Assembly: GCF_900177295.1 (NCBI RefSeq)
Contig: NZ_FWZX01000010.1
Span: forward strand, 106,834 to 170,833
Length of the DNA: 64,000 nt
Origin: Tistlia consotensis USBA 355
Lineage (GTDB): Bacteria; Pseudomonadota; Alphaproteobacteria; Kiloniellales; DSM-21159
Direction of reading: 5' to 3'
Shown: one piece after another, positions 8,716 through 16,658 of the stretch
How positions within the stretch are numbered: the first letter of the stretch is position 1
Layout: each line of letters begins with the position of its first letter
The notes under the pieces: model-generated
The model's database searches: none
What the model saw: only the letters and a program-made list of their open reading frames with translations
What the model was told of the DNA's origin: nothing
Made by a program: the position numbers and the translations under genes

Positions 8716-9578
8716 CGGCCGGGAATGCCGCTGGCGGTCCGGCAGAGCGCCGCCAGTTCCTCGCCCATGGCGCGGAGCCTGTCCGGCGGCGAGGACTGAG
8801 CCAGCGTGATGGCCGAGATCCCGAGGAAGGGGCGGGCGCGGTCGTCGCAGACCACCGCCGCGGCGGAGTGGATGCCGGTGTAGAGATTGCCGAGATCGAG
8901 GCCGTAGCCGCAGCCCCGCGCCTCCTCGACCTCCCTCAGATAGTCCTCGAACGACAGCGGGGTCTGCCAGCGCAGATGGCTGAAGCGCCGGCGCAGCTCG
9001 TCCTCGGGCAGGGCGAGGCGAGCGGCGACGACGCGGCCGACCGCGCCGATCAGGCTCGGGATCCGCTGGGTCACCTGGATGTCGAGGCGCACCGGCGTGT
9101 CGGCCAGCGCCCGGTCGATCAGGACGGCGCGCTCGTCGGCGAGACGCCAGAGCGCGAAGAGGCACTCGTGGTTGGTCGCGAGACGGACCAGCTCGGGGCG
9201 CAGCAGGTCGGTGTAGTCGCGTCCGAGCAGGCTGCGGCTGAGCGCGAGCAGGCCGAGGCCGGGGCTGTAGGCCTTGAGCGCCGGATCGAAGGCGACGAGC
9301 CCCCCGCGCACCAGCGTGCGCAGGATCTGGAAGGCCGTCGAGGGATTGACCCGCGCCTGGCGCGCCGCCGCCGTGACGCCGAGCGGCCCGGGCGAGTCGG
9401 CCAGCACCTGCAGCAGGCGCACGGCATGGAGCACCGCGCCGACCGGCTTGCCGCCGAGCTCTCCGCTCGGCTCGCCGCCGGACGGCCCCTGGGCGCCCGA
9501 CAGGGCGCGCGCCTGCGCGGCGGGCGCGGCGGCCGGCTCGTCCGTCGAAGGATCGTGCCTCGTCATCCTCTCCATCAT
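8712..9578 (-). CDS. IclR-family transcriptional regulator
   Basis: DNA-binding regulator, 288 residues. It has an N-terminal winged helix (about residues 45-105: LLQVLADSPGPLGVTAAARQARVNPSTAFQILRTLV) and a C-terminal IclR effector-binding domain (GRVVAARLALPEDELR; RGCGYGLDLGNLYTGIHSAAAVV). IclR proteins commonly control aromatic and acyl-acid catabolism. It leads the operon with the two MaoC-type genes, so autoregulation and control of the neighbouring acyl-CoA genes are likely but not proven. The N-terminal ~40 residues are Ala/Pro-rich. The start (9578, 9575 or 9566) is uncertain because none has an ideally spaced ribosome site. Confidence 0.9.
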   Translation of the reverse strand: MMERMTRHDPSTDEPAAAPAAQARALSGAQGPSGGEPSGELGGKPVGAVLHAVRLLQVLADSPGPLGVTAAARQARVNPSTAFQILRTLVRGGLVAFDPALKAYSPGLGLLALSRSLLGRDYTDLLRPELVRLATNHECLFALWRLADERAVLIDRALADTPVRLDIQVTQRIPSLIGAVGRVVAARLALPEDELRRRFSHLRWQTPLSFEDYLREVEEARGCGYGLDLGNLYTGIHSAAAVVCDDRARPFLGISAITLAQSSPPDRLRAMGEELAALCRTASGIPGR

Positions 9579-9654
9579 TTCAGAGGCCGGCCGGCGCGCG
9601 CGACGCCTTTCCGTCGCCCGGCTCCCGAAACCGCCGGGGCCGGCGTCCCGCCCG

Positions 9655-10287
9655 TCAAGGCGCTTCCAGGGGCTGCGCCAGGAAGGCGGGCATCGCCTCC
9701 AGCCGTGCCGTCAGCGCCTCCAGCCGCGGCAGCGAAAGGCCCTCGAGCAGCAGCGGGTCGGCCGCGCGGGCGAAGCTCGTGGCGATCGCCGCGGCGATCG
9801 CATCCTGGCTCAGCTCCGCCTCACCCTCGGGTGCCGGCAGATCCGCGAGGCTCTCGTCGAGCAGGCCGAAGGCCGTGCGCGCCTGGCTGCGCAAGGCCGT
9901 CTCGAACGGCGAGGCCTCCGACCCCGGCGGCCGCTGCCTGGAGGCACGGACGGCATAGGCGGCCTTCTCCTGGGCAGTCAGGACCAGGGCGAGGCGCTGG
10001 AGCGCTCGCCGGCGCCGCGGGCCGCGCGGCGCCAGCAGCCGGCCCCAGAGGTCGTGCGTCTCCAGCAGGTAGTCGATGATGAAGCCGCTGTCGGTCAGCC
10101 GCTCGCCGTCCGGCAGCAGCAGCACCGGGACGCGGCCGGCCGGATTGTAGGCCCGGACCGCCTCGGCATCGCGCGACGGCGCCAGCTTGATCTGCTCGAA
10201 GGGCTGGTCCAGCAGGCGCAGCGTCACGGCGACGCGCCGGGTGTAGGGCGAGGCGTTCCGCCCGATCAGGGTGTAGCCGCCGGTCAT
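9655..10287 (-). CDS. Glutathione S-transferase family protein
   Basis: Cytosolic GST-like protein, 210 residues. The N-terminal thioredoxin-fold domain shows SPYTRRVAVTLRLL (catalytic Ser region), GRVPVLLLPDGE with the cis-Pro, and TDSGFIIDYLLE (glutathione gamma-glutamyl site); a helical C-terminal domain follows. The start at 10287 (MTGGYTLIG) fits the domain beginning; an upstream in-frame extension is Arg/Gly-rich. Near a GFA-type gene on the same strand, it suggests a glutathione-dependent detoxification pair, though ~490 bases separate them. Substrate unknown. Confidence 0.9.
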   Translation of the reverse strand: MTGGYTLIGRNASPYTRRVAVTLRLLDQPFEQIKLAPSRDAEAVRAYNPAGRVPVLLLPDGERLTDSGFIIDYLLETHDLWGRLLAPRGPRRRRALQRLALVLTAQEKAAYAVRASRQRPPGSEASPFETALRSQARTAFGLLDESLADLPAPEGEAELSQDAIAAAIATSFARAADPLLLEGLSLPRLEALTARLEAMPAFLAQPLEAP

Positions 10288-10777
10288 CGGCCGGTCCCGC
10301 CCGGGCCCGCGACAACTCCCCACCGCCGGCGGACCGAGGCCGCCTGCCCTGCGCTGTCCGTCACCTCGCCCTCCCCAGGGTCCCGCCGGACGGCCGCTCG
10401 CGTCCGGCATGGCTCTTCTTGTCCGGCCATTCTCTATTCCGAATATCATTCTGACAACGGGATATTTTGCCTCGGAGAGGCCGAGCGCCGGCAAGCCGCG
10501 GCTGTTCGATAGAAGACGGCTGTCGTGGTCGGCGTCTCGACCCCCGAGGTCCGAGCCTCGATGCGCGGCGAGAGCCCCGCAGCGTTCCGGACGTCGCGCG
10601 AGGTGGCGATCGGCGTACCGGCCGCTTCGTCGAGCGCGTCGAGCGCGAGAACGGCAAGCTGGCCGAGCGGAAGGTCTGGAACGACCTGGCGGAGCGGGCC
10701 GCGGGCGGGTGCCGACCTGCCGCTAGGAGGCCCCCTCCGGTCGCCCCGACGCGGCGCCGTCGCGCCGCTCGGGCGCG
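10288..10777. other. Gene-poor stretch, possibly holding a decayed coding fragment
   Basis: No convincing gene is present in these 490 bases. In one plus-strand frame, about 10608-10715, a short stretch reads like real protein (TGRFVERVERENGKLAERKV then WNDLAERAAGG) but lacks a plausible start and continues into Arg/Pro-rich sequence. I do not recognise the family. It may be a relic. The AT-rich segment 10421-10465 could hold the GST promoter. Confidence 0.3.
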
Positions 10778-11170
10778 CTACTCCTCGAAGCGGCTCGTGG
10801 CGTCGCGATCGCCGTCGTATCGTCTCGCGAGGGGAAACGGCGGCAGCCAGGACTCCCGACGGACGATCCAGCTCTCGTAGGTCGGCTTCAGCTGGTCGGG
10901 AGCGTCCAGGGATCCCAGGTTCACCTCGATTTCGTCTCCGCTGCGCGCGAAGACGGAGGAGCCGCAGCGGGGACAGAAGAAGCGCCCGGCGTAGTCGCCG
11001 GTCTCGCCTTCGACCGTCACTGCGTCCTCGGGGAACACCGCGGAAGCGTGAAACAGCGCCCCGTGATGCTTGCGGCAGTCGAGGCAGTGACAGAGGCCGA
11101 CCCGGTAGGGGCGTCCCGACGCCACGATTCGGACGTTGCCGCACAGGCAACCGCCGGTGAAGCGGTCCAT
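10778..11170 (-). CDS. GFA-family (glutathione-dependent formaldehyde-activating enzyme-like) protein
   Basis: Zinc-binding protein of the GFA/CENP-V family, 130 residues. The characteristic cysteines are all present: GGCLCGNVR near the N-terminus, CHCLDCRKHHGALF, and FCPRCGSSVF. Family members form a small beta-sandwich with two zinc sites. Some bind glutathione-formaldehyde adducts, but most have no proven reaction. The start at 11170 (MDRFTGGC) follows GGAGACGCGGC; a longer opening to 11221 adds no family sequence. Confidence 0.88.
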   Translation of the reverse strand: MDRFTGGCLCGNVRIVASGRPYRVGLCHCLDCRKHHGALFHASAVFPEDAVTVEGETGDYAGRFFCPRCGSSVFARSGDEIEVNLGSLDAPDQLKPTYESWIVRRESWLPPFPLARRYDGDRDATSRFEE

Positions 11171-11576
11171 GCCGCGTCTCCTCCAAGGGCAAGCGGTCGG
11201 ATTGGTTACAACGAACGGCACCGTTGTTTCAATTGCCGGCCGCGGGCCTCGATAGGTCGCGGACGTCGGCGTCCTGCCCGCGTTCCGGGTCGACCCGGCC
11301 CGGGCCGCCTGGCAGCGGTCGCGTGCGGGGTCTGTGTCCCCGCGAATGCAGGAACCCGGCCGCGCGGCAGCGCTGGCGGGGTTCGGCGGTCCGCGACAAA
11401 GCTGCCGGACCGTACCGGAGACACGGGCAACACCTCCCGGCTGGCATGGCTGCCAGGAGGCCGAGACACCCCGGAAGGAGTGTCCGGTGGTGGACGAGCG
11501 CCTGCGGTTCGTGTCCCGCCCGCTGGACGGGGAGGCGATGACGGGGGCCTGCCCGCGAGTCCGGGATCTCGCGCGC
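11171..11576. other. Intergenic region between hypB and the GFA-like gene
   Basis: About 406 bases without a supported gene; overlapping open frames here are Arg/Pro-rich and mutually contradictory. The only recognisable element is the palindromic-repeat-like segment at 11331-11357. I see no obvious terminator for the long hydrogenase transcript. Confidence 0.5.
11331..11357. repeat. Dispersed alphaproteobacterial intergenic repeat remnant (PAFAGT type)
   Basis: The segment around GTCCCCGCGAATGCAGGAAC encodes on the minus strand the peptide RVPAFAGTQ. This is a tell-tale spurious peptide of a widely scattered intergenic palindromic repeat in alphaproteobacteria (recall of a common pattern, not a database result). 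Only one arm is clear here. Confidence 0.4.
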
Positions 11577-12458
11577 TCACGCCCCGATCGGCTCTTCCCT
11601 CCGCTGACGCCGCAGAAATGCGAGCCAATCCGCCATGCCTTCGCCGGTGCGGGCCGACAGCACGATGAGCTCGGCGTCCGGATTGACCTGCCGGATGTTC
11701 TCGAAGCAGCGCGCCTGGTCGAAGTCGACGTGAGGCGCCAGGTCGATCTTGTTCACGATCACCGCGCCGGCCGCCCGGAACATGTGCGGATACTTGAGCG
11801 GCTTGTCCTCGCCCTCCGGCGTCGAGATTATCGCCACCTTCATGCGCTCGCCGAGGTCGAAGAGCGCCGGGCAGACCAGGTTGCCGACGTTCTCGATCAT
11901 CAGGATCGAGCCCGGCGGCGGGTCGAGCTTGCGGGTCGCTTCGGCGACCATGTCGGCCTCCAGGTGGCAGCCGGCGCCGGTGTTGATCTGGATCGCCCGG
12001 GCACCGGCCGCGCGGATCCGCTCGGCGTCGTTGGCGGTCATCTGGTCGCCCTCGATCACCGCGATCTCGACGCCCCCGGCCAGCGCCTCGATGGTGCGCT
12101 CCAGCAGGGTCGTCTTGCCGGCGCCGGGCGAGCTGACCAGGTTGAGCGCCAGCACGCCCCGGCCCTCGAACCAGCCGCGGTTGCGCAGGGCGATCCGGTC
12201 GTTCTCGGCGAGCACCGCCTGCTCCAGCGAGACGACCTCGCCGTTCGGCCCGTGGACGTGCGGTTGGTCGTGACCATGATCATGCCCATGCTCATGGTCG
12301 TGATCGTGCCCCTGGCCATGGGCATGGTGGTGATGGTGCCCTTCGTCATGGCCGGGGCCGGCGAGCGGGCCCCGGCGCAGGACCGAGCGCTCGCCCTTCT
12401 CCGGGTCGGTCAGGGTCACCGGATCGGCGGGGTCCGAGCATCCGCAGGTACCGCACAT
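11577..12458 (-). CDS. hypB: Hydrogenase nickel incorporation GTPase HypB, with His-rich nickel-storage segment
   Basis: GTPase that delivers nickel to the hydrogenase large subunit together with HypA; cytosolic; 293 residues. The N-terminal CXXCXC high-affinity nickel motif (MCGTCGC) is present. Residues ~37-69 hold 16 histidines, the expandable nickel-storage stretch seen in rhizobial HypB. The G domain starts about residue 100 with P-loop SSPGAGKTT, then EGDQMTANDAERI, NTGAGCHLEADMV, ENVGNLVCPALFDLGE and NKID. ATG overlaps the hypA stop by one base (TGATG), so it is the last gene of the hydrogenase operon. Confidence 0.98.
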   Translation of the reverse strand: MCGTCGCSDPADPVTLTDPEKGERSVLRRGPLAGPGHDEGHHHHHAHGQGHDHDHEHGHDHGHDQPHVHGPNGEVVSLEQAVLAENDRIALRNRGWFEGRGVLALNLVSSPGAGKTTLLERTIEALAGGVEIAVIEGDQMTANDAERIRAAGARAIQINTGAGCHLEADMVAEATRKLDPPPGSILMIENVGNLVCPALFDLGERMKVAIISTPEGEDKPLKYPHMFRAAGAVIVNKIDLAPHVDFDQARCFENIRQVNPDAELIVLSARTGEGMADWLAFLRRQRREEPIGA

Positions 12459-12700
12459 CAGGCCACCTCCTCCAGCTCATAGTCCTTGATCAGGAAGGCG
12501 TCGCCCTCGGCCTCGAGGAACTCGAGGCTGGCGCCGGCGAGCACCGTGCCCTCCGCGGCGAGGCCGAAGCAGAAGCTGAGCGCCCGGGGCTCGACGCAGG
12601 CGAAGGGGCCGATCGCGAGACGCACGCGCCGGACCCGGCGGCGGCCGGCGTGCTCCGCCACGATCGACACGATGTTCCGCGTCAGGCCCAGCTCGTGCAT
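12458..12700 (-). CDS. hypA: HypA-like nickel chaperone lacking the zinc-ribbon domain
   Basis: Nickel metallochaperone that docks on HypB and the large subunit. The 80-residue product keeps the N-terminal nickel site (MHE) and the HypA body (HELGLTRNIVSIVAEHAG, RRVRLAIGPFACVEPRALSF). It also keeps the usual C-terminal strand (LIKDYELEEV). The ~35-45 residues normally between them, with the two CXXC pairs of the structural zinc site, are cleanly absent: LEFLEAEGDAF joins directly to LIKDYELEE. The only cysteines are in the body. Family members are ~110-120 residues. Junctions with both neighbours are TGATG, so the frame is tightly fixed. An assembly or true deletion cannot be separated here. 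A lone zinc ribbon is encoded at 27161-27382. Confidence 0.9.
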   Translation of the reverse strand: MHELGLTRNIVSIVAEHAGRRRVRRVRLAIGPFACVEPRALSFCFGLAAEGTVLAGASLEFLEAEGDAFLIKDYELEEVA

Positions 12701-13419
12701 CAGAAGCCGCCCCAGGCCGCGCGGCCGGTCTCGATCATCACGTCGGCGCCGAGCCCGAGGGCGAGCGCCGCGGCAGCGAACGACAGGCCCTTGTAGAGCC
12801 AGCTGGCGTGGCGCTCGGCCGCGCCCAGCGGCCAGGCCGCGACGAACGACAGGGTCGCCATGCCGAGCATCGAGCCGAGCCCGAAGACCAGCACGTAGCC
12901 GACCGCCAGCCAGGCGTCGCGCGTCGCCGCCACGGCCAGCGCGAGCAGGCCGGCCGAGCCGGCGGCGCCGTGCATCAGGCCGACGAAGAGCGCCCGCAGC
13001 GGCGGGCTGGAGGGATGTTGGTGCCGATGCGGGTCCGCGTCGTGCGGCCGCGTCGCGCCGGCATGGCCGTGGGCATGGAGGTGGGCCCTGCCCTCGCCGT
13101 GGCGGTGGGCGTGGAAGTGGATCCGCTGCCGGCGCAGGCGCCGCAGCACGTCGAGGCCGAGCAGCACCAGCATGACCCCGACGCCGAACTCGAGCGCGGC
13201 CGCCAGCCGGTCGGTCAGGGTCAGGCCGAGCAGGATCACCGCCGCGCAGATCGCGAAGAGCGTGATGGTGTGGCCGAGGCCCCACAGCGCCCCGCGCAGC
13301 GCCAGGCCCCGCTTCGAGCCGCGCGCCCCGATCGCCATCGCGCCGACCGCCGCCAGATGGTCGGCCTCCAGCGCGTGCTGCATGCCGAACAGAAACCCGA
13401 GCGCCAGGAACCCTTCCAC
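12700..13419 (-). CDS. NiCoT/HupE-UreH-like nickel transporter with His-rich loop
   Basis: Integral membrane protein, about 239 residues and roughly six to seven hydrophobic segments. The first helix carries HALEADH at residues ~15-21, the H-X4-D-H nickel signature of NiCoT/UreH-type permeases, and a later segment has GLMHGAAGSAG. The cytosolic or periplasmic loop at residues ~101-135 is packed with histidines (HFHAHRHGEG, HLHAHGHA). It presumably supplies nickel for hydrogenase assembly. I chose the GTG at 13419 because AGGAGAGGAAGG lies just upstream; a TTG at 13437 is the longer alternative. It sits between hypE and hypA with overlapping/adjacent junctions. Confidence 0.85.
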   Translation of the reverse strand: MEGFLALGFLFGMQHALEADHLAAVGAMAIGARGSKRGLALRGALWGLGHTITLFAICAAVILLGLTLTDRLAAALEFGVGVMLVLLGLDVLRRLRRQRIHFHAHRHGEGRAHLHAHGHAGATRPHDADPHRHQHPSSPPLRALFVGLMHGAAGSAGLLALAVAATRDAWLAVGYVLVFGLGSMLGMATLSFVAAWPLGAAERHASWLYKGLSFAAAALALGLGADVMIETGRAAWGGF

Positions 13420-13433
13420 GTCCCTTCCTCTCC

Positions 13434-14477
13434 TCAACAGATCCGCGGCAGCTGCTCGCCGACCAGCATGTCGACGATGCGCCGGCCACCGAGCAGGGTC
13501 CGCATGACCACCACCGCCGGGTGGGCCTCGACAGCCCGTCCGATGGCGACGGCGCCGCGGCCGGCCGGATGGCCGCGCATCGCGGCCAGGGCCGCCTCGG
13601 CCTCGCCGGCCGGCGCGAAGAGCACCAGCGTGCCCTCGTTCGCCAGATAGAGCGGGTCGAGGCCGAGGATCTCGCAGATCCCCTTGGCCTCGTCGCGCAG
13701 CGGCAGCGCGGCCTCGTCGAGCTCGATGCCGACACCGGCCGCCTCGGCGATCTCGTTGAGCGCCGAGGCGAGACCGCCGCGGGTGCAGTCACGGGCCGCC
13801 CGCACCCCGGGCGCCGCGGCCAGCACCGCCTCCATCAGGCCGTCGAGCGGCCGGCAATCGGAGACGATGTCGCTGGTCAGCGCCAGATCGCCGCGCGCCG
13901 CCAGGATCGCCGCGCCGTGATCGCCGAGCACGCCGTTGACCAGCGCAACGTCGCCGGCCCGGACCCGGCTGGCCGCGAGCCGCCGCCCGGCCGGGATGAC
14001 GCCGACGCCGGAGGTGGTGACGAAGAGCTTGTCCGCCGAGCCGCGGCCGACGACCTTGGTGTCGCCGGTCACGATCACCACGCCCGCGGCCTCGGCCGAG
14101 GCGCGCATCGAGGCCGCGACCCGGCGCAGCAGCGCGACCTCGACGCCCTCCTCGATGATGAAGGCGGCCGACAGCCAGAGCGGCCGCGCGCCACCGACCG
14201 CGAGGTCGTTGACCGTGCCGCAGACGGCGATCGTGCCGATGTCGCCGCCCGGGAACTCGACGGGATCGACGACGAAGCTGTCGGTCGTGAAGGCGAGCTG
14301 CGCGCCCGGCTCGGCGAGCGCCGCCGAGCTCAGGCGCGCCTGGTCCTCCAGCTCGCCCATCTCGGGGTTCCGGAAGGCCGCGACGAAGACGTCGGCGACC
14401 AGGTCGCGCATCGCCTTGCCGCCGCCGCCGTGGGCCAGGGTGACGCGCTCGGCCGAAAGCCGTCGGGGCGGCGCCAT
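13434..14477 (-). CDS. hypE: Hydrogenase maturation protein HypE (cyanide-ligand synthesis)
   Basis: PurM-like ATPase that dehydrates the carbamoyl group received from HypF to make the cyanide ligands of the NiFe site. 347 residues from the ATG at 14477; a GTG at 14486 overlapping the hypD stop (GTGA) would add three. Diagnostic features are AHGGGGKAM near the N-terminus, TTDSFVVDP, VCGTVNDLAVGGARP, TGDTKVVGRG, DCTRGGLA, and the invariant C-terminal PRIC whose last Cys carries the thiocarboxamide/thiocyanate. Complete, with all key residues. Co-transcribed between hypD and the nickel permease. Confidence 0.97.
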   Translation of the reverse strand: MAPPRRLSAERVTLAHGGGGKAMRDLVADVFVAAFRNPEMGELEDQARLSSAALAEPGAQLAFTTDSFVVDPVEFPGGDIGTIAVCGTVNDLAVGGARPLWLSAAFIIEEGVEVALLRRVAASMRASAEAAGVVIVTGDTKVVGRGSADKLFVTTSGVGVIPAGRRLAASRVRAGDVALVNGVLGDHGAAILAARGDLALTSDIVSDCRPLDGLMEAVLAAAPGVRAARDCTRGGLASALNEIAEAAGVGIELDEAALPLRDEAKGICEILGLDPLYLANEGTLVLFAPAGEAEAALAAMRGHPAGRGAVAIGRAVEAHPAVVVMRTLLGGRRIVDMLVGEQLPRIC

Positions 14478-14482
14478 GACGT

Positions 14483-15664
14483 TCACTCCGCCGCCTCCGC
14501 GCCGCCGTGCTGCCCATCCCCGTGCTGCCCGCCCCCGTGCTGCCCACCCCCGTGCTGCCCGCCGCCATACTGGTAGTAGGCGGCGCAGGCGCCCTCGCTG
14601 GAGACCATCAGGGCGCCCATCGGGGTCTCCGGCGTGCAGGCCGTGCCGAAGACCTTGCACTGCCGCGGCTTGATCACGCCCTTCAGCACCTCGCCGCACT
14701 GGCAGGACTTGGGATCGGCGATCCGGAGCTGCGGCAACGGGAAGCGGCGCTCGGCGTCGAAGCCCGCATAGGCCGCGCTGAGGCGCAGGCCGGAGTGGTC
14801 GATCGAGCCGAGGCCACGCCACTCGAAGAAGGGCCTGAGCTCGAAGACCCGCCCGACCGCCTCCAGCGCCTGGCGGTTGCCCGCGTCGAGGACGACCCGG
14901 TCATACTGGTTCTCGATCTCGCAGCGTCCCTCGTCGAGCTGCTTCAGCAGCATCCAGATCGACTGCAGGATGTCGAGCGGCTCGAAGCCGGCAATCACCA
15001 CGGGGCGCCGGTAGTGCTCGGCGATGAAGGCATAGGGCCGGTTGCCGATGACCATGGAGACGTGGCCGGGCCCCAGGAAGCCGTCGATGCGCAGGTCCGG
15101 CGAATCGAGGATCGCCTTGATCGTCGGGATGATCGTGATGTGGTTGCAGAAGAGCGAGAAGTTGCCGATGCCCTCGGCCTCCGCCTGCAGCACGGTCAGC
15201 GCCGTCGACGGCATCGTCGTCTCGAAGCCGAGCGCGAAGAACACGACCTCGCGCTCGGGGTTGTCGCGGGCGAGCGCGAGGGCGTCGAGCGGGGAATAGA
15301 CCATGCGCACGTCGGCGCCGTCGGCCCTGGCTTGCAGCAGACTCTTCTTCGAGCCGGGCACGCGCATGGCGTCGCCGAAGGTGGTGAAGATGACCTCGGG
15401 CCGCTCCGCCAGGGCGACGCAGTCGTCGACGCGCCCCATCGGCAGCACGCAGACCGGGCAGCCCGGCCCGTGCACGAGCTCGATCTTCCCGGGCAGCAGG
15501 GCTTCCAGGCCGTAGCGGAAGATCGAGTGGGTGTGGCCGCCGCAGACCTCCATGATCTGCAGGGGCCGCCCCTCGGGGGTCTCGATGCGCCCGGCCAGCA
15601 CCTCGATCTCGCGGAGCAGTGTCCTGGCCTTCACCGGGTCGCGAAACTCGTCGACGTACTTCAT
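14483..15664 (-). CDS. hypD: Hydrogenase maturation scaffold HypD with a repeated Gly/His C-terminal tail
   Basis: [4Fe-4S] scaffold on which, with HypC, the Fe(CN)2CO unit is built; 393 residues. Conserved motifs are CGGHTH (~residue 41), GPGCPVCVLP, ALGFETTMP, GPGHVS, and the C-terminal cluster segment CQCGEVLKGV...CKVFGTACTPETPMGALM...EGACAAYY. After the point where HypD normally ends there is an extra 27-residue tail with four GGQHG/DGQHG units, encoded by a 15-bp tandem repeat. The tail may bind metal; this is unproven. Start at 15664 (MKYVDEF) fits the family; upstream in-frame codons overlap the SIS gene. Confidence 0.97.
   Translation of the reverse strand: MKYVDEFRDPVKARTLLREIEVLAGRIETPEGRPLQIMEVCGGHTHSIFRYGLEALLPGKIELVHGPGCPVCVLPMGRVDDCVALAERPEVIFTTFGDAMRVPGSKKSLLQARADGADVRMVYSPLDALALARDNPEREVVFFALGFETTMPSTALTVLQAEAEGIGNFSLFCNHITIIPTIKAILDSPDLRIDGFLGPGHVSMVIGNRPYAFIAEHYRRPVVIAGFEPLDILQSIWMLLKQLDEGRCEIENQYDRVVLDAGNRQALEAVGRVFELRPFFEWRGLGSIDHSGLRLSAAYAGFDAERRFPLPQLRIADPKSCQCGEVLKGVIKPRQCKVFGTACTPETPMGALMVSSEGACAAYYQYGGGQHGGGQHGGGQHGDGQHGGAEAAE
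14501..14566 (-). repeat. 15-bp tandem repeat encoding the GGQHG tail of HypD
   Basis: About four imperfect copies of a 15-base unit (plus strand CCGTGCTGCCCACCC-like) encode GGGQH-GGGQH-GGGQH-GDGQH at the end of hypD. In-frame multiples of 15 allow copy-number change without frameshift. Confidence 0.8.
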
Positions 15665-16374
15665 GGCGCCGCGCCTTCCGCCGGCCCGGAACCGGCAGCG
15701 AGCCCGCCGCGCGTGTCGGCGAGCAGGCTGTGCACCAGGTCCCAGAGGATGTGATAGATCGCGACGTGGCATTCCTGGATGCGATGGATGCTGTCGCTCG
15801 GCACCACCAGGCAGTGGTCCAGGCTGGCGCTCCGCGCCATCGCGCCACCCGCCATGCCGGCGAGGCCGACGGTCGTCAGGCCCAGCGCCTTGGCCTTGTC
15901 GAAGGCGGCCATCAGGTTGGCGGAGTTGCCGCTGGTCGAGACCCCGATCAGCCCGTCGCCGGCGCGGCCGTGCGCCACGATCTGGCGCAGGTAGACGTGC
16001 TCGAAGCCGACATCGTTGCCGACCGCCGTCATGACCGCGACGTCGGCCGTCAGGCAGGTCGCCGGCAGCGCCGGCCGTCCGGCGGTCACCGGATGCTGGA
16101 ACTCGACGGCGATGTGCGCGGCGTCGCAGAAGGAGCCACCGTTGCCCATGGTGAAGAGCCGTCCGCCGCCACGATAGACTCCGGCAATGGCCCGGGCGAC
16201 CGCCACGACGGCTTCGGCGTTCTCCTCGAAGAAGCGGCGCTTGACCTCGACCGAGTCCCCGGCCTTGCGGCGCAGGGATTCGACGAGGCCCGCCGCGAGG
16301 TCCCGCTCGTCCCGGCGCTCGCCATAGAGGAAGGGATAGAGGCTGCCCAGGGTGTCCTCGGCGATGCTCGTCAT
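15661..16374 (-). CDS. SIS-domain protein (GmhA-like phosphoheptose isomerase homologue) of the hydrogenase locus
   Basis: Sugar isomerase (SIS) domain protein, 237 residues, related to D-sedoheptulose-7-phosphate isomerase: GGGRLFTMGNGGSFCDAAHIAVEFQHP, then DVGFEHVYLRQI and STSGNSANLMAAF, the phosphosugar-binding motifs. Similar genes sit beside hypC/hypD in several group 1h and 2a hydrogenase clusters of other bacteria (recall). A role in lipopolysaccharide heptose is less likely here than a hydrogenase-linked one, because it overlaps hypC (ATGA-type) and abuts hypD. The actual reaction in maturation is not known. The N-terminal ~45 residues are helical and charged. Confidence 0.85.
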   Translation of the reverse strand: MTSIAEDTLGSLYPFLYGERRDERDLAAGLVESLRRKAGDSVEVKRRFFEENAEAVVAVARAIAGVYRGGGRLFTMGNGGSFCDAAHIAVEFQHPVTAGRPALPATCLTADVAVMTAVGNDVGFEHVYLRQIVAHGRAGDGLIGVSTSGNSANLMAAFDKAKALGLTTVGLAGMAGGAMARSASLDHCLVVPSDSIHRIQECHVAIYHILWDLVHSLLADTRGGLAAGSGPAEGAAP

Positions 16375-16658
16375 CGCCAGGCCCTTCCCGAGGCGCGCAT
16401 CGCCTCCAGCTCCTGCTGGACCTCGCCGAGCTCGGCCAGGATCTCCAGGGTGCGGGCCGCCTGCGCCTCGTCGATGCGGCTCATGGCGAAGCCGACGTGG
16501 ACCAGCACCCAGTCGCCGACGCAGTCGGCGACCGCATGGTCCTCGTCGACGATGCAGGCCAGGTTGACCTGGCGCCGGACGCCGCCGATCTCGACGATGC
16601 CGAGCTTCTTGGCGGCGTCGCTGATCTCGACGATCCGGCCCGGAATGCCTAGGCACAT
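16371..16658 (-). CDS. hypC: Hydrogenase maturation chaperone HypC
   Basis: Small chaperone that carries the iron centre with HypD and hands it to the large subunit; 95 residues. The catalytic N-terminus MCLGIPGRI with the essential Cys2 is intact; then GIVEIGGVRRQVNLACI and GDWVLVHVGFAMSRIDE follow, as in the family. Its C-terminus is slightly longer than usual and helical (EILAELGEVQQELEAMR). Start overlaps the hypF stop region by about 10 bases; end overlaps the SIS gene. Confidence 0.97.
   Translation of the reverse strand: MCLGIPGRIVEISDAAKKLGIVEIGGVRRQVNLACIVDEDHAVADCVGDWVLVHVGFAMSRIDEAQAARTLEILAELGEVQQELEAMRASGRAWR

Noticed and set aside
12273..12420. Met/Val-rich plus-strand peptide opposite the His-rich part of hypB
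   Set aside because: It is the antisense reading of CAT/GAC His-Asp codons and has no start context.
12458..13792. 444-codon minus-strand frame that would fuse hypA to upstream sequence
   Set aside because: The part before MHELGL is the out-of-frame shadow of the permease and hypE genes; hypA starts at 12700 by the TGATG junction.
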